A DNA stretch of 33,916 bases from NCBI GenBank assembly GCA_937920495.1, contig CALEUQ010000069.1, positions 1 through 33,916 of the forward strand, given 5' to 3'. The DNA is from an uncultured bacterium (GTDB lineage: Bacteria; Spirochaetota; UBA4802; UB4802). Under the pieces are notes generated by a model. The model was not told the origin of the DNA. It searched no databases and saw nothing but the letters and a program-made list of their open reading frames with translations. The translations under genes and the position numbers were made by a program. Of this stretch, positions 1 through 8,052 are shown one piece after another (position 1 is the stretch's first letter; every line of letters begins with the position of its first letter).

Positions 1-354
1 AAGGCACGGTTTGCTGAAATGTATAACAAAATAACCGGTAGAACTGGCCCATTCTGGAATGAGCGCTATAAGGATAGCATTGTGCAGTTTTCGCGTGATG
101 GGTTTCACTATTTGTTGTGGTTATTGTGGTATTTAGCGTACAATCCGGTGCGAAAGGGTTTGTGCTCTGACCCCACCACATATCACTACAGCAGCATACG
201 TGCGTATTTAGAGCAAGAAGCAGACGTAGGCGTACCCATAGACCATCATGAGTATTTTATGCAGTTAGGGAAGACATTTGCTGAGAGATTAGCTAAATTC
301 TTGCGCTATGATGAAATCTACCGCAAGCGGTATTCTATTGCGGGGTGGGTGTAA
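1..354 (+). CDS. REP-associated tyrosine transposase (RAYT, Y1_Tnp/IS200-like), C-terminal part
   Basis: The frame is open to the left window edge, so the start lies upstream and only about 117 residues are visible. What is seen: a block GPFWNERYKDSIVQ followed by YLAYNPVRKGLCSDPTTYHYSSIRAYL-like spacing (NPVRKGL, then YSS-RAYL), the usual end of single-copy RAYT transposases (canonical form NPVRAGLV...DYxWSSYRAYL). The HUH pair of this family lies further N-terminal and is outside the window. RAYTs are Y1 HUH nucleases linked to dispersed REP-type DNA words. The word GCTCTGACCCC lies inside this gene (164-174) and again just after the stop (368-377), which suggests that this word is the associated element. 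Whether the gene is intact upstream cannot be judged. Confidence 0.8.
   Translation, partial: KARFAEMYNKITGRTGPFWNERYKDSIVQFSRDGFHYLLWLLWYLAYNPVRKGLCSDPTTYHYSSIRAYLEQEADVGVPIDHHEYFMQLGKTFAERLAKFLRYDEIYRKRYSIAGWV
164..174 (-). repeat. GGGGTCAGAGC word, copy 1 (inside RAYT)
   Basis: Exact 11-mer on the minus strand inside the transposase gene, read there as C-S-D-P. Seven copies of the word exist in the window (11-mer in six, 10-mer in one). Confidence 0.7.
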
Positions 355-367
355 AAATGTAAAAAAA

Positions 368-377
368 GGGTCAGAGC
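368..377 (+). repeat. GGGTCAGAGC word, copy 2 (downstream of RAYT)
   Basis: Exact 10-mer after a run of seven A, 14 bases after the RAYT stop codon and before the ubiX promoter. It is the only copy outside a coding region. Confidence 0.65.
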
Positions 378-393
378 ATTATATAAAAATAAG

Positions 394-423
394 TTGAGAA
401 GAATATACGTATTGTGATACAAT
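394..423 (+). promoter_or_regulatory. Candidate sigma-70 promoter of the menaquinone operon
   Basis: TTGAGA (394-399), an 18-base spacer and TACAAT (418-423). The -10 box ends only 6 bases before the ubiX ATG at 430, and no purine-rich ribosome site precedes that ATG, so the transcript may be leaderless or nearly so. Not tested by any model. Confidence 0.5.
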
Positions 424-429
424 TAATCT

Positions 430-1032
430 ATGATAATTGTATGCATAACAGGTGCTAGCGGATCAATTTTAGGCATACGCCTGATAGAAGAATTATTGCA
501 GAAAAACAAACAAATTGCATGTATTGTTTCAGATAATGCGTGGCCTGTTATTCAATACGAATTGCAGACTGATGCTCACACAATAAAGGATATTTTACTG
601 CAGCGTAGTATACACAATATATTGCTACAACATTTGAACGAATATACACCTGATGATTTTTTTACACCTGTGGCTAGCGGCAGCAATTCATTTGAAGCTG
701 CAGTTGTGATACCTGCTTCAATGAAATCAATAGCTGCTATCGCTTACGGTTATGCGGACAACCTGATACATCGCGTATGTGATATCGCACTAAAAGAAAA
801 ACGCGCTCTTATTGTAGTGCCACGCGAAACACCTATGAGCGGAATACACCTGCATAATTTACATACGTTAGCACTGTATGGCGCTACAGTGGTGATGCCT
901 GTGCCAGCATTTTATAATTTCCCAAAGACTATCGACGATGTTATTAATTTTATAGTTGGCAGAGTACTTGACCTTTTGCATATTGAACACAATCTTTATG
1001 GGCGATGGAACGATGAATATACTGCGCGATAG
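430..1032 (+). CDS. ubiX: UbiX-type flavin prenyltransferase
   Basis: UbiX/Pad1 enzymes join dimethylallyl phosphate to FMN, giving the prenylated flavin cofactor used by UbiD-type decarboxylases. Seen: N-terminal ITGASGS nucleotide loop (residues 6-12), VSDNAW, and the diagnostic run PASMKSIAAIAYGYADNLIHR, then VPRETPMS and a PAFYNFPKTIDD segment; 200 residues is normal for the family. It leads a tight run with mqnE, mqnA, mqnC and ubiE, so it probably serves the decarboxylation late in the futalosine menaquinone pathway (the MqnM role); the partner decarboxylase is not in the window. The 3' end overlaps mqnE by about 20 bases. The stop codon lies in the word GCGATAG. A possible promoter lies immediately upstream. 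Confidence 0.93.
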   Translation: MIIVCITGASGSILGIRLIEELLQKNKQIACIVSDNAWPVIQYELQTDAHTIKDILLQRSIHNILLQHLNEYTPDDFFTPVASGSNSFEAAVVIPASMKSIAAIAYGYADNLIHRVCDIALKEKRALIVVPRETPMSGIHLHNLHTLALYGATVVMPVPAFYNFPKTIDDVINFIVGRVLDLLHIEHNLYGRWNDEYTAR

Positions 1033-2095
1033 TACATTAATTGCAATCAACGATAAGGTTGAACAAGAAATCCCTGTATCTGAAGATGATGCGCTCTATA
1101 TGCTTACAACCAGTGATATCATGGGCCTTGCTGCAATTGCACATAAGGTAAAAACAAAACTGCACGGCAACAGCGTCTTTTACGGTGTCAATATGAATCT
1201 TAACTATACCAATATATGCATATTGCGCTGCCCGCTGTGTGCATTTTCTCGTAATAAAGACGACAATGATGCATATCTTCTTACATTGGAGGAAATAGCC
1301 CAGAGGATACACAACGCCAGCGATATCGATGAGGTACACATCGTTGGTGGGCTTCATCCCGACCTGCCGTTTTCATATTACGAAGATATGCTCACGACAA
1401 TAAAATCTATACGTCCCTCTATCCATATTGTGGCATTCACTGCTGTGGAATACGATTATCTGTCAAAAAAGTTTAATATTCCACTTGATGAGCTTTTTCA
1501 GCGTTTGAAACATGCAGGCCTTGGGTCAATTCCCGGTGGTGGGGCTGAAATCTTTGCGCCTGAGGTGAGGGAAACTATCGCCCCAAAAAAGATTAGTGGA
1601 CAGCGTTGGCTTGAAGTTATGGAAGTAGCTCATAGAAACGGCATCAAAACCAATGCCACGATGCTTTTCAACCATATTGAAAATGCACATCACATCGTTG
1701 ACCATATGAAACACGTACGCACGTTGCAGCAAAAAACCGGTGGATTTAAGACGTTTGTGCCGCTGGTGTTTCACGAGCAGCATACAGGGGTCAGAGCCAA
1801 ACGAAAAGAACCAACTGGTTTTGATGTAGTCCGCCTGTATGCTACCGCACGCATCTACCTTTACAATGTGCCGCATATCAAAGCTCTGTGGATGTATCTG
1901 GGAGAAAAGCTTGCTCAGGTGCTGCTGCAGTGTGGAGTGGATGACATTGGTGCAACTTACTATGATGAAAAGGTGGTGCACAGTGCAGGAGCAAAAACGC
2001 CTGCATGGGGGTCAGAGCCTTTTTTGCAGCACCTTATACGCAATGCAGGATTTACGCCGGTGAGGGTAAATGCAAGCTATGTTACCACAGCGTGA
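1013..2095 (+). CDS. mqnE: Aminodeoxyfutalosine synthase MqnE (radical SAM)
   Basis: MqnE joins the MqnA product, 3-[(1-carboxyvinyl)oxy]benzoate, to S-adenosylmethionine to make aminodeoxyfutalosine, by radical SAM chemistry. Seen: the cluster motif C-x3-C-x2-C (C69, C73, C76 counting from the ATG at 1013), the GGLHPDLPF block, GGGAEIFAPEVR and NATMLFNHIE. These separate MqnE from MqnC. The protein is about 360 residues, as usual. Start chosen at 1013, which gives the usual short N-terminus; an in-frame ATG at 998 is possible. It overlaps ubiX by about 20 bases, so translational coupling is likely. Two copies of the word GGGGTCAGAGC lie in this gene, at 1787-1797 (read GVRA) and 2008-2018 (read GSE). 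Confidence 0.94.
   Translation: MNILRDSTLIAINDKVEQEIPVSEDDALYMLTTSDIMGLAAIAHKVKTKLHGNSVFYGVNMNLNYTNICILRCPLCAFSRNKDDNDAYLLTLEEIAQRIHNASDIDEVHIVGGLHPDLPFSYYEDMLTTIKSIRPSIHIVAFTAVEYDYLSKKFNIPLDELFQRLKHAGLGSIPGGGAEIFAPEVRETIAPKKISGQRWLEVMEVAHRNGIKTNATMLFNHIENAHHIVDHMKHVRTLQQKTGGFKTFVPLVFHEQHTGVRAKRKEPTGFDVVRLYATARIYLYNVPHIKALWMYLGEKLAQVLLQCGVDDIGATYYDEKVVHSAGAKTPAWGSEPFLQHLIRNAGFTPVRVNASYVTTA
1573..1582 (-). repeat. GGCGATAGTT word, copy 1
   Basis: Exact 10-mer (plus strand AACTATCGCC) inside mqnE, read as T-I-A. Eight exact copies occur in the window on both strands. Confidence 0.65.
1787..1797 (+). repeat. GGGGTCAGAGC word, copy 3 (in mqnE)
   Basis: Exact 11-mer, coding for G-V-R-A in this frame. 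Confidence 0.7.
2008..2018 (+). repeat. GGGGTCAGAGC word, copy 4 (in mqnE)
   Basis: Exact 11-mer, here in a second frame of the same gene (W-G-S-E), which argues against protein-level constraint. Confidence 0.7.
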
Positions 2096-2103
2096 AGGTT
2101 GGT

Positions 2104-2913
2104 ATGAGATTGGGCTATATCAATTATCTTAACTGCTTCCCATTTTACTATCATATGTTTCATGTTGCACCGGTGCCGGGTGTTGAAGTGGTGCCCGCCT
2201 ATCCAAGTACGCTCAACCAGATGATAATTAATGGTACTTTAGATATGAGCCCTATATCATCAGCAGCGTATGCTGAAGGCAATGATACACTGCAGCTTTT
2301 ACCGGATTTTTGTTTAAGCTCTATTGGATATGTGCGTTCAGTGATACTTGCCAGCAAAAAGCCAATTGAAATGCTTGATAACTGCACGGTTGGCCTTTCA
2401 AGCGCATCACAAACGTCGGTGGTGCTACTGAAGATACTTCTGCAAAAATATTATGGCGTGCTGCCGCGATATGCAGGCTCTGACCCCTACGCAACGCTGC
2501 ACAACCTTGATGCCAAACTTGTGATTGGCAATGAGGCAATGATGCACGAAGATGAACCGGTTCCCTATATCTATGACCTTGGGGACCTGTGGCTTCAGAA
2601 AACAGGCTACCCTGTGGTGTTTGCCGTTTTTGCGGTGCGCAATGATGCAATACCAGCATACTCGCGCACTATTGATGCTGTGTGCACATCATACCGTACT
2701 TCGCTTGAAACATTGTATACCAATCCTGCCCAACTCATTGCACACGCACGCCTGCGCTATCCTGAAATTGCGTATGATATTGCACACTATTATTCTTTGC
2801 TTAAATTTGAGTTTACTCAGCAGCTCAAGGAAGCGCTGTTACATTATTATGCTCTTGCTGCCGCATTGCAGTTGTTGCCACATGTTTCATCATTACAATT
2901 TTATGGGCGATAG
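2104..2913 (+). CDS. mqnA: Chorismate dehydratase MqnA
   Basis: MqnA removes water from chorismate to give 3-[(1-carboxyvinyl)oxy]benzoate, the first futalosine-pathway step. Seen: the N-terminal LGYINYLNCFPF block, then YPSTLNQMIINGTLDMSPISSAAYAE split over residues 35-70, and SQTSVVLLKILL, all typical of this periplasmic-binding-protein-like fold; 269 residues. Start taken at ATG 2104, which has GAAGG 5 bases upstream and aligns with the usual M-R-L-G-Y start; GTG 2092, overlapping the mqnE stop, is the alternative. The stop TAG lies in the word GGCGATAGTT (2906-2915), and GCTCTGACCCC (2477-2487) is read as G-S-D-P. mqnC begins 10 bases later. Confidence 0.92.
   Translation: MRLGYINYLNCFPFYYHMFHVAPVPGVEVVPAYPSTLNQMIINGTLDMSPISSAAYAEGNDTLQLLPDFCLSSIGYVRSVILASKKPIEMLDNCTVGLSSASQTSVVLLKILLQKYYGVLPRYAGSDPYATLHNLDAKLVIGNEAMMHEDEPVPYIYDLGDLWLQKTGYPVVFAVFAVRNDAIPAYSRTIDAVCTSYRTSLETLYTNPAQLIAHARLRYPEIAYDIAHYYSLLKFEFTQQLKEALLHYYALAAALQLLPHVSSLQFYGR
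2477..2487 (-). repeat. GGGGTCAGAGC word, copy 5 (in mqnA)
   Basis: Exact 11-mer on the minus strand, read in mqnA as G-S-D-P. Confidence 0.7.
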
Positions 2914-2915
2914 TT
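2906..2915 (+). repeat. GGCGATAGTT word, copy 2 (forms the mqnA stop codon)
   Basis: Exact 10-mer, extended to GGCGATAGTTAC. The TAG inside it is the mqnA stop. Confidence 0.65.
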
Positions 2916-2922
2916 ACTGTGT

Positions 2923-3993
2923 ATGAAATCCATTGATAAAATTATAACCGCAATACTTAATCACAGGCGAATAGATCCCGATGACGCCGTTTTACTGTAC
3001 AATTACGATATTGCTACGTTAGGACGTTTAGCTGATAGCTGCCGTGAAAAAATTGTCCCCGGCAATGAAGTGGGATTTGTCATTGACCGCATTATTAATT
3101 ATTCTAACAGGTGCGTGGCAATGTGCAATTTCTGTGCATTTCATGCACGTGCAGGTAAAATCCCACCGTATGACCTGACGATGGATGAGATTTTACAGAA
3201 AATTGAAGAGCTTGTTGCAATAGGTGGTACGCAGGTGATGCTTCAGGGCGGGCTTCATCCTGAATATACATTACCGCACTATATTGAAATGGTTAAAACC
3301 ATGAAGAAGCATTTTCCCCACATATATCTTCATTCATTTTCACCGTCAGAGATAGTACATATTGCACAGCAAAGTGGTTGCAGCATAGATGATGTTGTAG
3401 GTGCACTGCAATCAGCGGGGCTTGATTCCATACCGGGGGCATCAGATTTACTTGTTGACGATGTTCGCAGAAGGGTAAGCCCGCGTAAAATAACAGTGCA
3501 ACAGTGGTGCGACGTGGTACGTGCAATAAAGCGCCACGGCATGCACACTACCGCAACCATGACTTACGGCATGGGCGAAACACTTGGACAGCGTGTTGAG
3601 CATCTATCAGTTGTGCGACAGATGCAGGATGAAACCGGTATCATCATGGGTTTTATTCCATGGTCATTTCAGCCAAAGGGAACATATATGGATGATGTTG
3701 TTCCGGCAACAGGCATCGATTACCTGAAAACTATCGCCATTGCACGAATTTTTCTGGACAACATACCATATTTGCATGCAGGATGGCTTACTGAGGGTAT
3801 GGCACTGGCACAAATTGCGCTTGCGATGGGTGCAAACGATATGGGTGGCATACTTATGGAAGAAAAGGTGGTGAAAGCAACCGGAGTAAACACAACTACC
3901 AATATAAATGAAATTTGTGATATAATTATTAATGCAGGGAAGATCCCTCTGCAACGCGATTCTAAATACAAACCCATCAGGAGATTTGCATGA
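2923..3993 (+). CDS. mqnC: Cyclic dehypoxanthine futalosine synthase MqnC (radical SAM)
   Basis: MqnC cyclises dehypoxanthine futalosine by radical SAM chemistry, the third conserved futalosine-pathway step. Seen: C64-x3-C68-x2-C71 in RCVAMCNFCAF, GGTQVMLQGGLHPEY, the SIPGASDLLVDDVRRRVSP block and MTYGMGET, all MqnC-type and distinct from MqnE. 356 residues is the usual length. No clear ribosome site precedes ATG 2923; translation may be coupled to mqnA, which ends 9 bases before. The stop overlaps the ubiE start in an ATGA arrangement. A copy of AACTATCGCC lies at 3729-3738. Confidence 0.94.
   Translation: MKSIDKIITAILNHRRIDPDDAVLLYNYDIATLGRLADSCREKIVPGNEVGFVIDRIINYSNRCVAMCNFCAFHARAGKIPPYDLTMDEILQKIEELVAIGGTQVMLQGGLHPEYTLPHYIEMVKTMKKHFPHIYLHSFSPSEIVHIAQQSGCSIDDVVGALQSAGLDSIPGASDLLVDDVRRRVSPRKITVQQWCDVVRAIKRHGMHTTATMTYGMGETLGQRVEHLSVVRQMQDETGIIMGFIPWSFQPKGTYMDDVVPATGIDYLKTIAIARIFLDNIPYLHAGWLTEGMALAQIALAMGANDMGGILMEEKVVKATGVNTTTNINEICDIIINAGKIPLQRDSKYKPIRRFA
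3729..3738 (-). repeat. GGCGATAGTT word, copy 3
   Basis: Exact 10-mer (plus strand AACTATCGCC) inside mqnC, read as T-I-A. Confidence 0.65.
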
Positions 3994-4766
3994 AGTACAC
4001 AATCGACAATGATAATCCCCATGCTCGGAAGGCAAAAATACGATCAATGTTTGATTCCATTGCAAAAGGATACGACAGAGCAAACCGTATATTGTCTTTT
4101 GGGATAGATCAATCGTGGCGCAAAAAGGTGGTAGAGCATTGTGAATGCACAAAGAATGATGTGGTGCTGGATTTATGCTGCGGTACTGGTGACCTTTCAG
4201 CATTAATACGTGAAACAGGTGCTCATGTAGTTTCGCTTGATTTTTCATATGGCATGATTACAAAAGGCAGGGAAAAAGGCAATATTGATGAACTGGCAAC
4301 AGTTGCCGATGCGTCAAAATTGCCATTCAAAGACAATATATTTACAAAAGTATGTATTTCATTTGGTATTCGCAATATCCCTGACATTGACGTATTCCTT
4401 GAAGAGGTGTATAGGGTATTGAGGCCTGGCGGTACATTTGTTATTCTTGAACTTACTCGTCCACGGCACAATATATTCCGCGTATTCTACTTTGTTTATC
4501 TTTATACACTGTTACCACTTTTGGGCGGTATCATTGCAAAAAATTATCATGCATATCGGTATCTGTCAAAAACCATACACACATTTATTGATCCCGTAAC
4601 ATTATCTGCAATGCAGGAAAAGCACGGTTTTATAGACATTCAGTATAAATCTATGACATTGCACATCGCTACGATGTATATTAGCAAAAAACCGCCGGTA
4701 GCCACATCATTTCTTTCAATACCATTATCAAAACAATCGCATCCAAATAATGTAATCATCCATTAA
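3990..4766 (+). CDS. ubiE: Demethylmenaquinone methyltransferase (UbiE/MenG)
   Basis: It puts the last methyl group on demethylmenaquinone using S-adenosylmethionine. Seen: FDSIAKGYDRANRILSFG (residues 21-38), SAM-binding VLDLCCGTGDLS (59-70), FGIRNIPD and RPGGTFVILELTRP, the UbiE/COQ5 hallmarks. It has a C-terminal tail of about 25 residues past the usual end (after MYISKKP), rich in Ser/Pro/Asn. It starts at the ATGA overlap with mqnC and is the last gene of the operon. It meets the convergent aminotransferase gene tail to tail, the two stop codons sharing a TTAA at 4763-4766. Confidence 0.93.
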   Translation: MKYTIDNDNPHARKAKIRSMFDSIAKGYDRANRILSFGIDQSWRKKVVEHCECTKNDVVLDLCCGTGDLSALIRETGAHVVSLDFSYGMITKGREKGNIDELATVADASKLPFKDNIFTKVCISFGIRNIPDIDVFLEEVYRVLRPGGTFVILELTRPRHNIFRVFYFVYLYTLLPLLGGIIAKNYHAYRYLSKTIHTFIDPVTLSAMQEKHGFIDIQYKSMTLHIATMYISKKPPVATSFLSIPLSKQSHPNNVIIH

Positions 4767-5665
4767 AAGTAGTAAAGATATTTGTCTGAAAGAGGGTGGT
4801 TGCCGTGTATAATTGCAGCCACTTTATCCTGTATTATGTGTGTGATAGCTCCGGGAACGGGCCTGAATGTAATTTCATTAATGCTTTCAATAGGCTGTAT
4901 AACATTAACACTGCCGCTGAAGAATGCTTCTGAATATTCTCTGATACTATCCGCAGGGATATCGCATTCGTGGACAGAAATGGAATCGTGCATAGCTATA
5001 TCCAGCACAATCATCCGTGTTATGCCGGGCATTATTGAGCGCAGGGTAGGGGTGTAAAGGCTCTGACCCCGCACAAAGAAGATATTAGCGGTTGCAGCCT
5101 CGGCTATATTCCCTTGAGTATCAACAAGGATAGCGTCAGTAAAACCTTTTTGTTGTGCTTCCATCTGTGCCAGATAGCTATTGACATAATTGCCTGCAAC
5201 CTTTGCATGAACGGGTACTGTGTATGGGTCTAATTTCTTGTAGCTACTTATGCACGCGCGGGAAGGTTGGGAAAGCTCTTCAATGTTGATATGCAGGTGT
5301 GCATAATCAATACAGAATATCGCCAGTGAAACCTTTGGCAAATGCGGAATAATAGTAAGCTCAATATCATCGTCAAAGTAGGCAAAGAATTTCACAAGGC
5401 CATTTGCAACACTGTTGGCTTTTGCGCAGGTTACTATCGCTTCTTTTATTTCATTTTCGTTGTATGGTATATTAATGTGCATTGCTCGGGCACTGTTGAA
5501 AAAACGCTGGCAGTGCTGATGCAATCCTAACAGTGCAGTTCCATTTTTATTGGTAACTATCTCCAATACTTCAAATATTGCTGTGCCCCTGCTGAAACTG
5601 TGCGAAAGCAGCGAAACCTTTGCATTATGTATGGGAGTTAATGAGCCATTAATCCACGCAATCAT
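4763..5665 (-). CDS. Fold-type IV PLP aminotransferase (branched-chain/D-amino-acid aminotransferase-like)
   Basis: Class IV aminotransferases move amino groups (IlvE, DAT) or cleave aminodeoxychorismate (PabC) using PLP. Seen: SFSRGTAIFEVLEI near the N-terminus, the PLP lysine in HAKVAGNYVNS (K155), then GFTDAILVDTQGNIAEAATANIFFV with the cofactor glutamate (E189) and a PGITRMIVLDIA block; 300 residues. The K-x-x-GNY...EA pattern favours a branched-chain-type enzyme, but substrate cannot be set from sequence by eye; PabC or DAT activity is possible. AAAGG lies about 10 bases before ATG 5665. GGGGTCAGAGC (5060-5070) lies inside, read as G-Q-S. Confidence 0.85.
   Translation of the reverse strand: MIAWINGSLTPIHNAKVSLLSHSFSRGTAIFEVLEIVTNKNGTALLGLHQHCQRFFNSARAMHINIPYNENEIKEAIVTCAKANSVANGLVKFFAYFDDDIELTIIPHLPKVSLAIFCIDYAHLHINIEELSQPSRACISSYKKLDPYTVPVHAKVAGNYVNSYLAQMEAQQKGFTDAILVDTQGNIAEAATANIFFVRGQSLYTPTLRSIMPGITRMIVLDIAMHDSISVHECDIPADSIREYSEAFFSGSVNVIQPIESINEITFRPVPGAITHIIQDKVAAIIHGNHPLSDKYLYYF
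5060..5070 (-). repeat. GGGGTCAGAGC word, copy 6 (in aminotransferase gene)
   Basis: Exact 11-mer on the minus strand, the coding strand here, read R-G-Q-S. Confidence 0.7.
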
Positions 5666-6232
5666 ACGTATTATACCTTTGTATAAGATTGAATATGGTT
5701 ATATAGTTGTATGTATATGTGTCAATAATTTATAATATCGTTATTCAAAAATTGACACAAGTTACTCTTTACTATATTTATATTAATTATATACATTATG
5801 GTTGAAATAAAATAAACAGATTTTCAAATACTACTAAATCACGTGTTGAAGCAATTTTTAAAGTTTTACAGTAAAGCAGGTATTTGTAATAACTCGGATA
5901 ACAGCTAATATGCTTCATTTATTTCATACACAGGTTTGTACATGTTTGTAATTTGTAACATAAGATTAAGGTTTCATGACTTTAATTTATTTTTGATTAA
6001 AAGACTTAGTATAGGTTATAAAAAAGCTAACAGTATCGTGTTTAATTTTAACAATATATAATATTACCAAGATTTAATTTATATCAAGGAAAAATGTGGA
6101 TTTATGTGTCAAACATGTAATAATCGAAATGGAATCCTGAAGGGATAGGATAAAGAGATTAAATATACGCATCATGCATTAATCCCTTCAGGAAAGCAGG
6201 TGCGGTGTACTATTCAGAATACAAAAGGTTAT
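5666..6232. other. AT-rich intergenic region, no gene seen
   Basis: 567 bases, very AT-rich, between the aminotransferase start and the outer-membrane protein stop (both on the minus strand). It should hold the aminotransferase promoter, but no convincing box pair was picked. The only clear structure is the 12-base inverted repeat at 6135-6193. Confidence 0.5.
6135..6193. repeat. Perfect 12-base inverted repeat after the barrel-protein gene
   Basis: TCCTGAAGGGAT (6135-6146) and its exact reverse complement ATCCCTTCAGGA (6182-6193) are separated by 35 bases. The element lies 40-98 bases past the stop of the minus-strand outer-membrane protein gene. It has no following T-run, so it is not a standard intrinsic terminator; mRNA 3'-end stabilisation is possible. 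Confidence 0.55.
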
Positions 6233-7105
6233 TTAAATCAGATACATTACTCCTACAAATATGCCATATAAATAATCGTTTAACTTATCACCTTTATTGA
6301 TGCCAGTATTGATTTCTGTTCTTTCTGATTCATACTGCAAAAACTGAAAACGTGCTCCTAATGTACCAATAAGCGATGATCCAATTTTTGCACCAATTGA
6401 AGGTTCAGCATTTATCCCCCACAATCTAAATGAAAATATTTTGTTTTCTTTAAAAGATTGTGTTAAACTGCCAGAATCATCTCGATCTTCTAATTTAAGT
6501 GTAATGTCAAATTCTGATTGTAATCCATAAAGTAGCGATAGATTTCCTGTGACAAAAAATATGTCGGAAAAAGTGTAGTTTAATCCAACTCCTGCTGCAA
6601 TACAATGCGAAGGGAATGTTGCATTAACAGTGTTATAACTGATATTTGCAGTGGGCTTCCATCTTACTTCAGTAAATTCAAATGTAATATCTAAATACTG
6701 ATATTTATAACCGGCAAAAATCTTAACATGTTCCAACACATTAAAACTAAGTGCAGCATCAATATCATAGCGTATTTCATCAAACATATATGTTCCTTCG
6801 GATGGAATTGCTGGACCTGTATCAAAAATTCTATTATCATACGGTAATGACCAGTGGGTTGATTGCTTCCCAAAAAGACCTGAAAGCGAAATACTCATCA
6901 TATCCCCTATCGGGATACCAATGACAGGACCTGCCAGAACGCCATCACCGTGATCAATACCATTAAACATTACGGCTTTCCAGTCACTAATGAAGGGCAC
7001 CCATATAAAGTATCCGCCTTTTACACCTACTATTGTTTCAGAGTTTGCAGGGTTGCTGGCTAAAACCAATGCCACCACTACAATGCAAAATACAAATCTT
7101 TTCAT
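6233..7105 (-). CDS. Predicted outer-membrane beta-barrel protein
   Basis: 290 residues with a clean Sec signal peptide (MKRFVFCIVVVALVLASNPA, cut likely near ANS-E). The rest alternates polar and hydrophobic/aromatic residues in strand-like runs (for example FAGYKYQYLDITFEF) and ends in an aromatic-rich last strand, DYLYGIFVGVMYLI, as barrels do. No named family recognised. AAGGAGG lies just before ATG 7105. It lies 105 bases downstream of the CsgG-like lipoprotein gene on the same strand. A decayed second copy of its C-terminus lies at 8333-8560. Role unknown; surface or porin-like function is only a guess. Confidence 0.65.
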   Translation of the reverse strand: MKRFVFCIVVVALVLASNPANSETIVGVKGGYFIWVPFISDWKAVMFNGIDHGDGVLAGPVIGIPIGDMMSISLSGLFGKQSTHWSLPYDNRIFDTGPAIPSEGTYMFDEIRYDIDAALSFNVLEHVKIFAGYKYQYLDITFEFTEVRWKPTANISYNTVNATFPSHCIAAGVGLNYTFSDIFFVTGNLSLLYGLQSEFDITLKLEDRDDSGSLTQSFKENKIFSFRLWGINAEPSIGAKIGSSLIGTLGARFQFLQYESERTEINTGINKGDKLNDYLYGIFVGVMYLI

Positions 7106-7210
7106 AGCAAACCTCCTTAATTTAATATAATAATGTTATATATTAAAAAAAGAGTTTACAATAAACTTTAATCATACATTAACAATAATACTACTAAAAT
7201 ATATGTAACA

Positions 7211-7999
7211 CTACAACGTTACCGGTATTGCCATTGAAATCTTTGAAAGGTTCTTCTTTGCCTTTTCGTAATTTGGGTCTATGGCAACAGCTTCTTTAAA
7301 ATCTTTTTTTGCTTCTTCTATAAGTTTTTTGGCTTCCTCCTTTTTGCCTTCCCGAGCCAACTTCTTTGCTTCTTCAACCGTTAACTCACCTTTGTAATTT
7401 TTAAGAGATGCCTCAACTGATTTTGTTTCAATCCTGGATAAGATCACATTCTTTTCAGATTCGGTAAGTACAACATCAACTATCTGTGTTATTTTATCTA
7501 CCAGTTCTTTTTCCAGTGCAAAGAATGCATCAGTTTTGCCATTCACAACTGCAGTCTGAAGCTGCATTCCTTTTTCCACGGAAAACACCTGGGTTTCAAT
7601 GCGCAGCATGCCATTCATTTCAATGAATGAGCCTTTAAGTATGTAGTGTGCACCAACTAAATTACCCAGTTTAACAAGTGTTTTGGGATCAATCATTCCT
7701 GTTTGTTGAAACTCCTGCTCAGCAATGACATCTTTCATAGCCTCTTTTGAAATAATATTAAACACACCAATAGACTCCATATCGGTCATGAGCATTGACG
7801 CAAGCCCGTATTCCCATGGCTCAAATTCAGCGGCACGGCTTTTGGGGGTTGAGTTGTAGAAGTTGAGTATTAAAAGACCTTTTCTTAATTCGCGGGGCGT
7901 GTCCCGCAGGGTTTTTGCTTTATCCTGCGAAGAACATGAAAAAACAAACGAAAGCAATACTGCTAACATCATACTGAAAAGTTTTTTGCTATACCGCAT
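7211..7999 (-). CDS. CsgG/TolB-like lipoprotein with C-terminal helical (TPR-like) tail
   Basis: Start at ATG 7999, with GGAGG 7 bases upstream; longer upstream starts lack this. 262 residues. Lipoprotein signal MRYSKKLFSMMLAVLLSFVF then Ser-Cys (C22). Residues about 38-170 match the CsgG pattern: LLILNF, then YGLASMLMTDM, IISKEAMKDVIAEQ, LVKLGNLVGAHYILKGSF, LRIETQVFSVEKG. The tail is a charged repeat (EEAKKLAREGKKEEAKKLIEEAKKDF) ending AVAIDPNYEKAKKNL, which is TPR-like. CsgG proteins form an outer-membrane secretion pore for curli, but no curli genes are here; many distant relatives have unknown roles. Confidence 0.7.
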   Translation of the reverse strand: MRYSKKLFSMMLAVLLSFVFSCSSQDKAKTLRDTPRELRKGLLILNFYNSTPKSRAAEFEPWEYGLASMLMTDMESIGVFNIISKEAMKDVIAEQEFQQTGMIDPKTLVKLGNLVGAHYILKGSFIEMNGMLRIETQVFSVEKGMQLQTAVVNGKTDAFFALEKELVDKITQIVDVVLTESEKNVILSRIETKSVEASLKNYKGELTVEEAKKLAREGKKEEAKKLIEEAKKDFKEAVAIDPNYEKAKKNLSKISMAIPVTL

Positions 8000-8052
8000 A
8001 TAGTTCCTCCAAAAATTGCAGTAATGATTTACGCAGTTATGTAACAAATTAA

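Noticed and set aside
1526-1981. 151-codon open frame antisense to mqnE
   Set aside because: Shadow of a clear radical SAM gene, no supporting signals.
3664-4248. 194-codon open frame antisense to mqnC/ubiE
   Set aside because: Cys/His-rich nonsense sequence opposite two well-supported genes; no family features.
6135-6193. Intrinsic terminator of the barrel-protein gene
   Set aside because: Arms are perfect, but the 35-base loop and lack of a T-run on the minus strand do not fit; listed as an inverted repeat.
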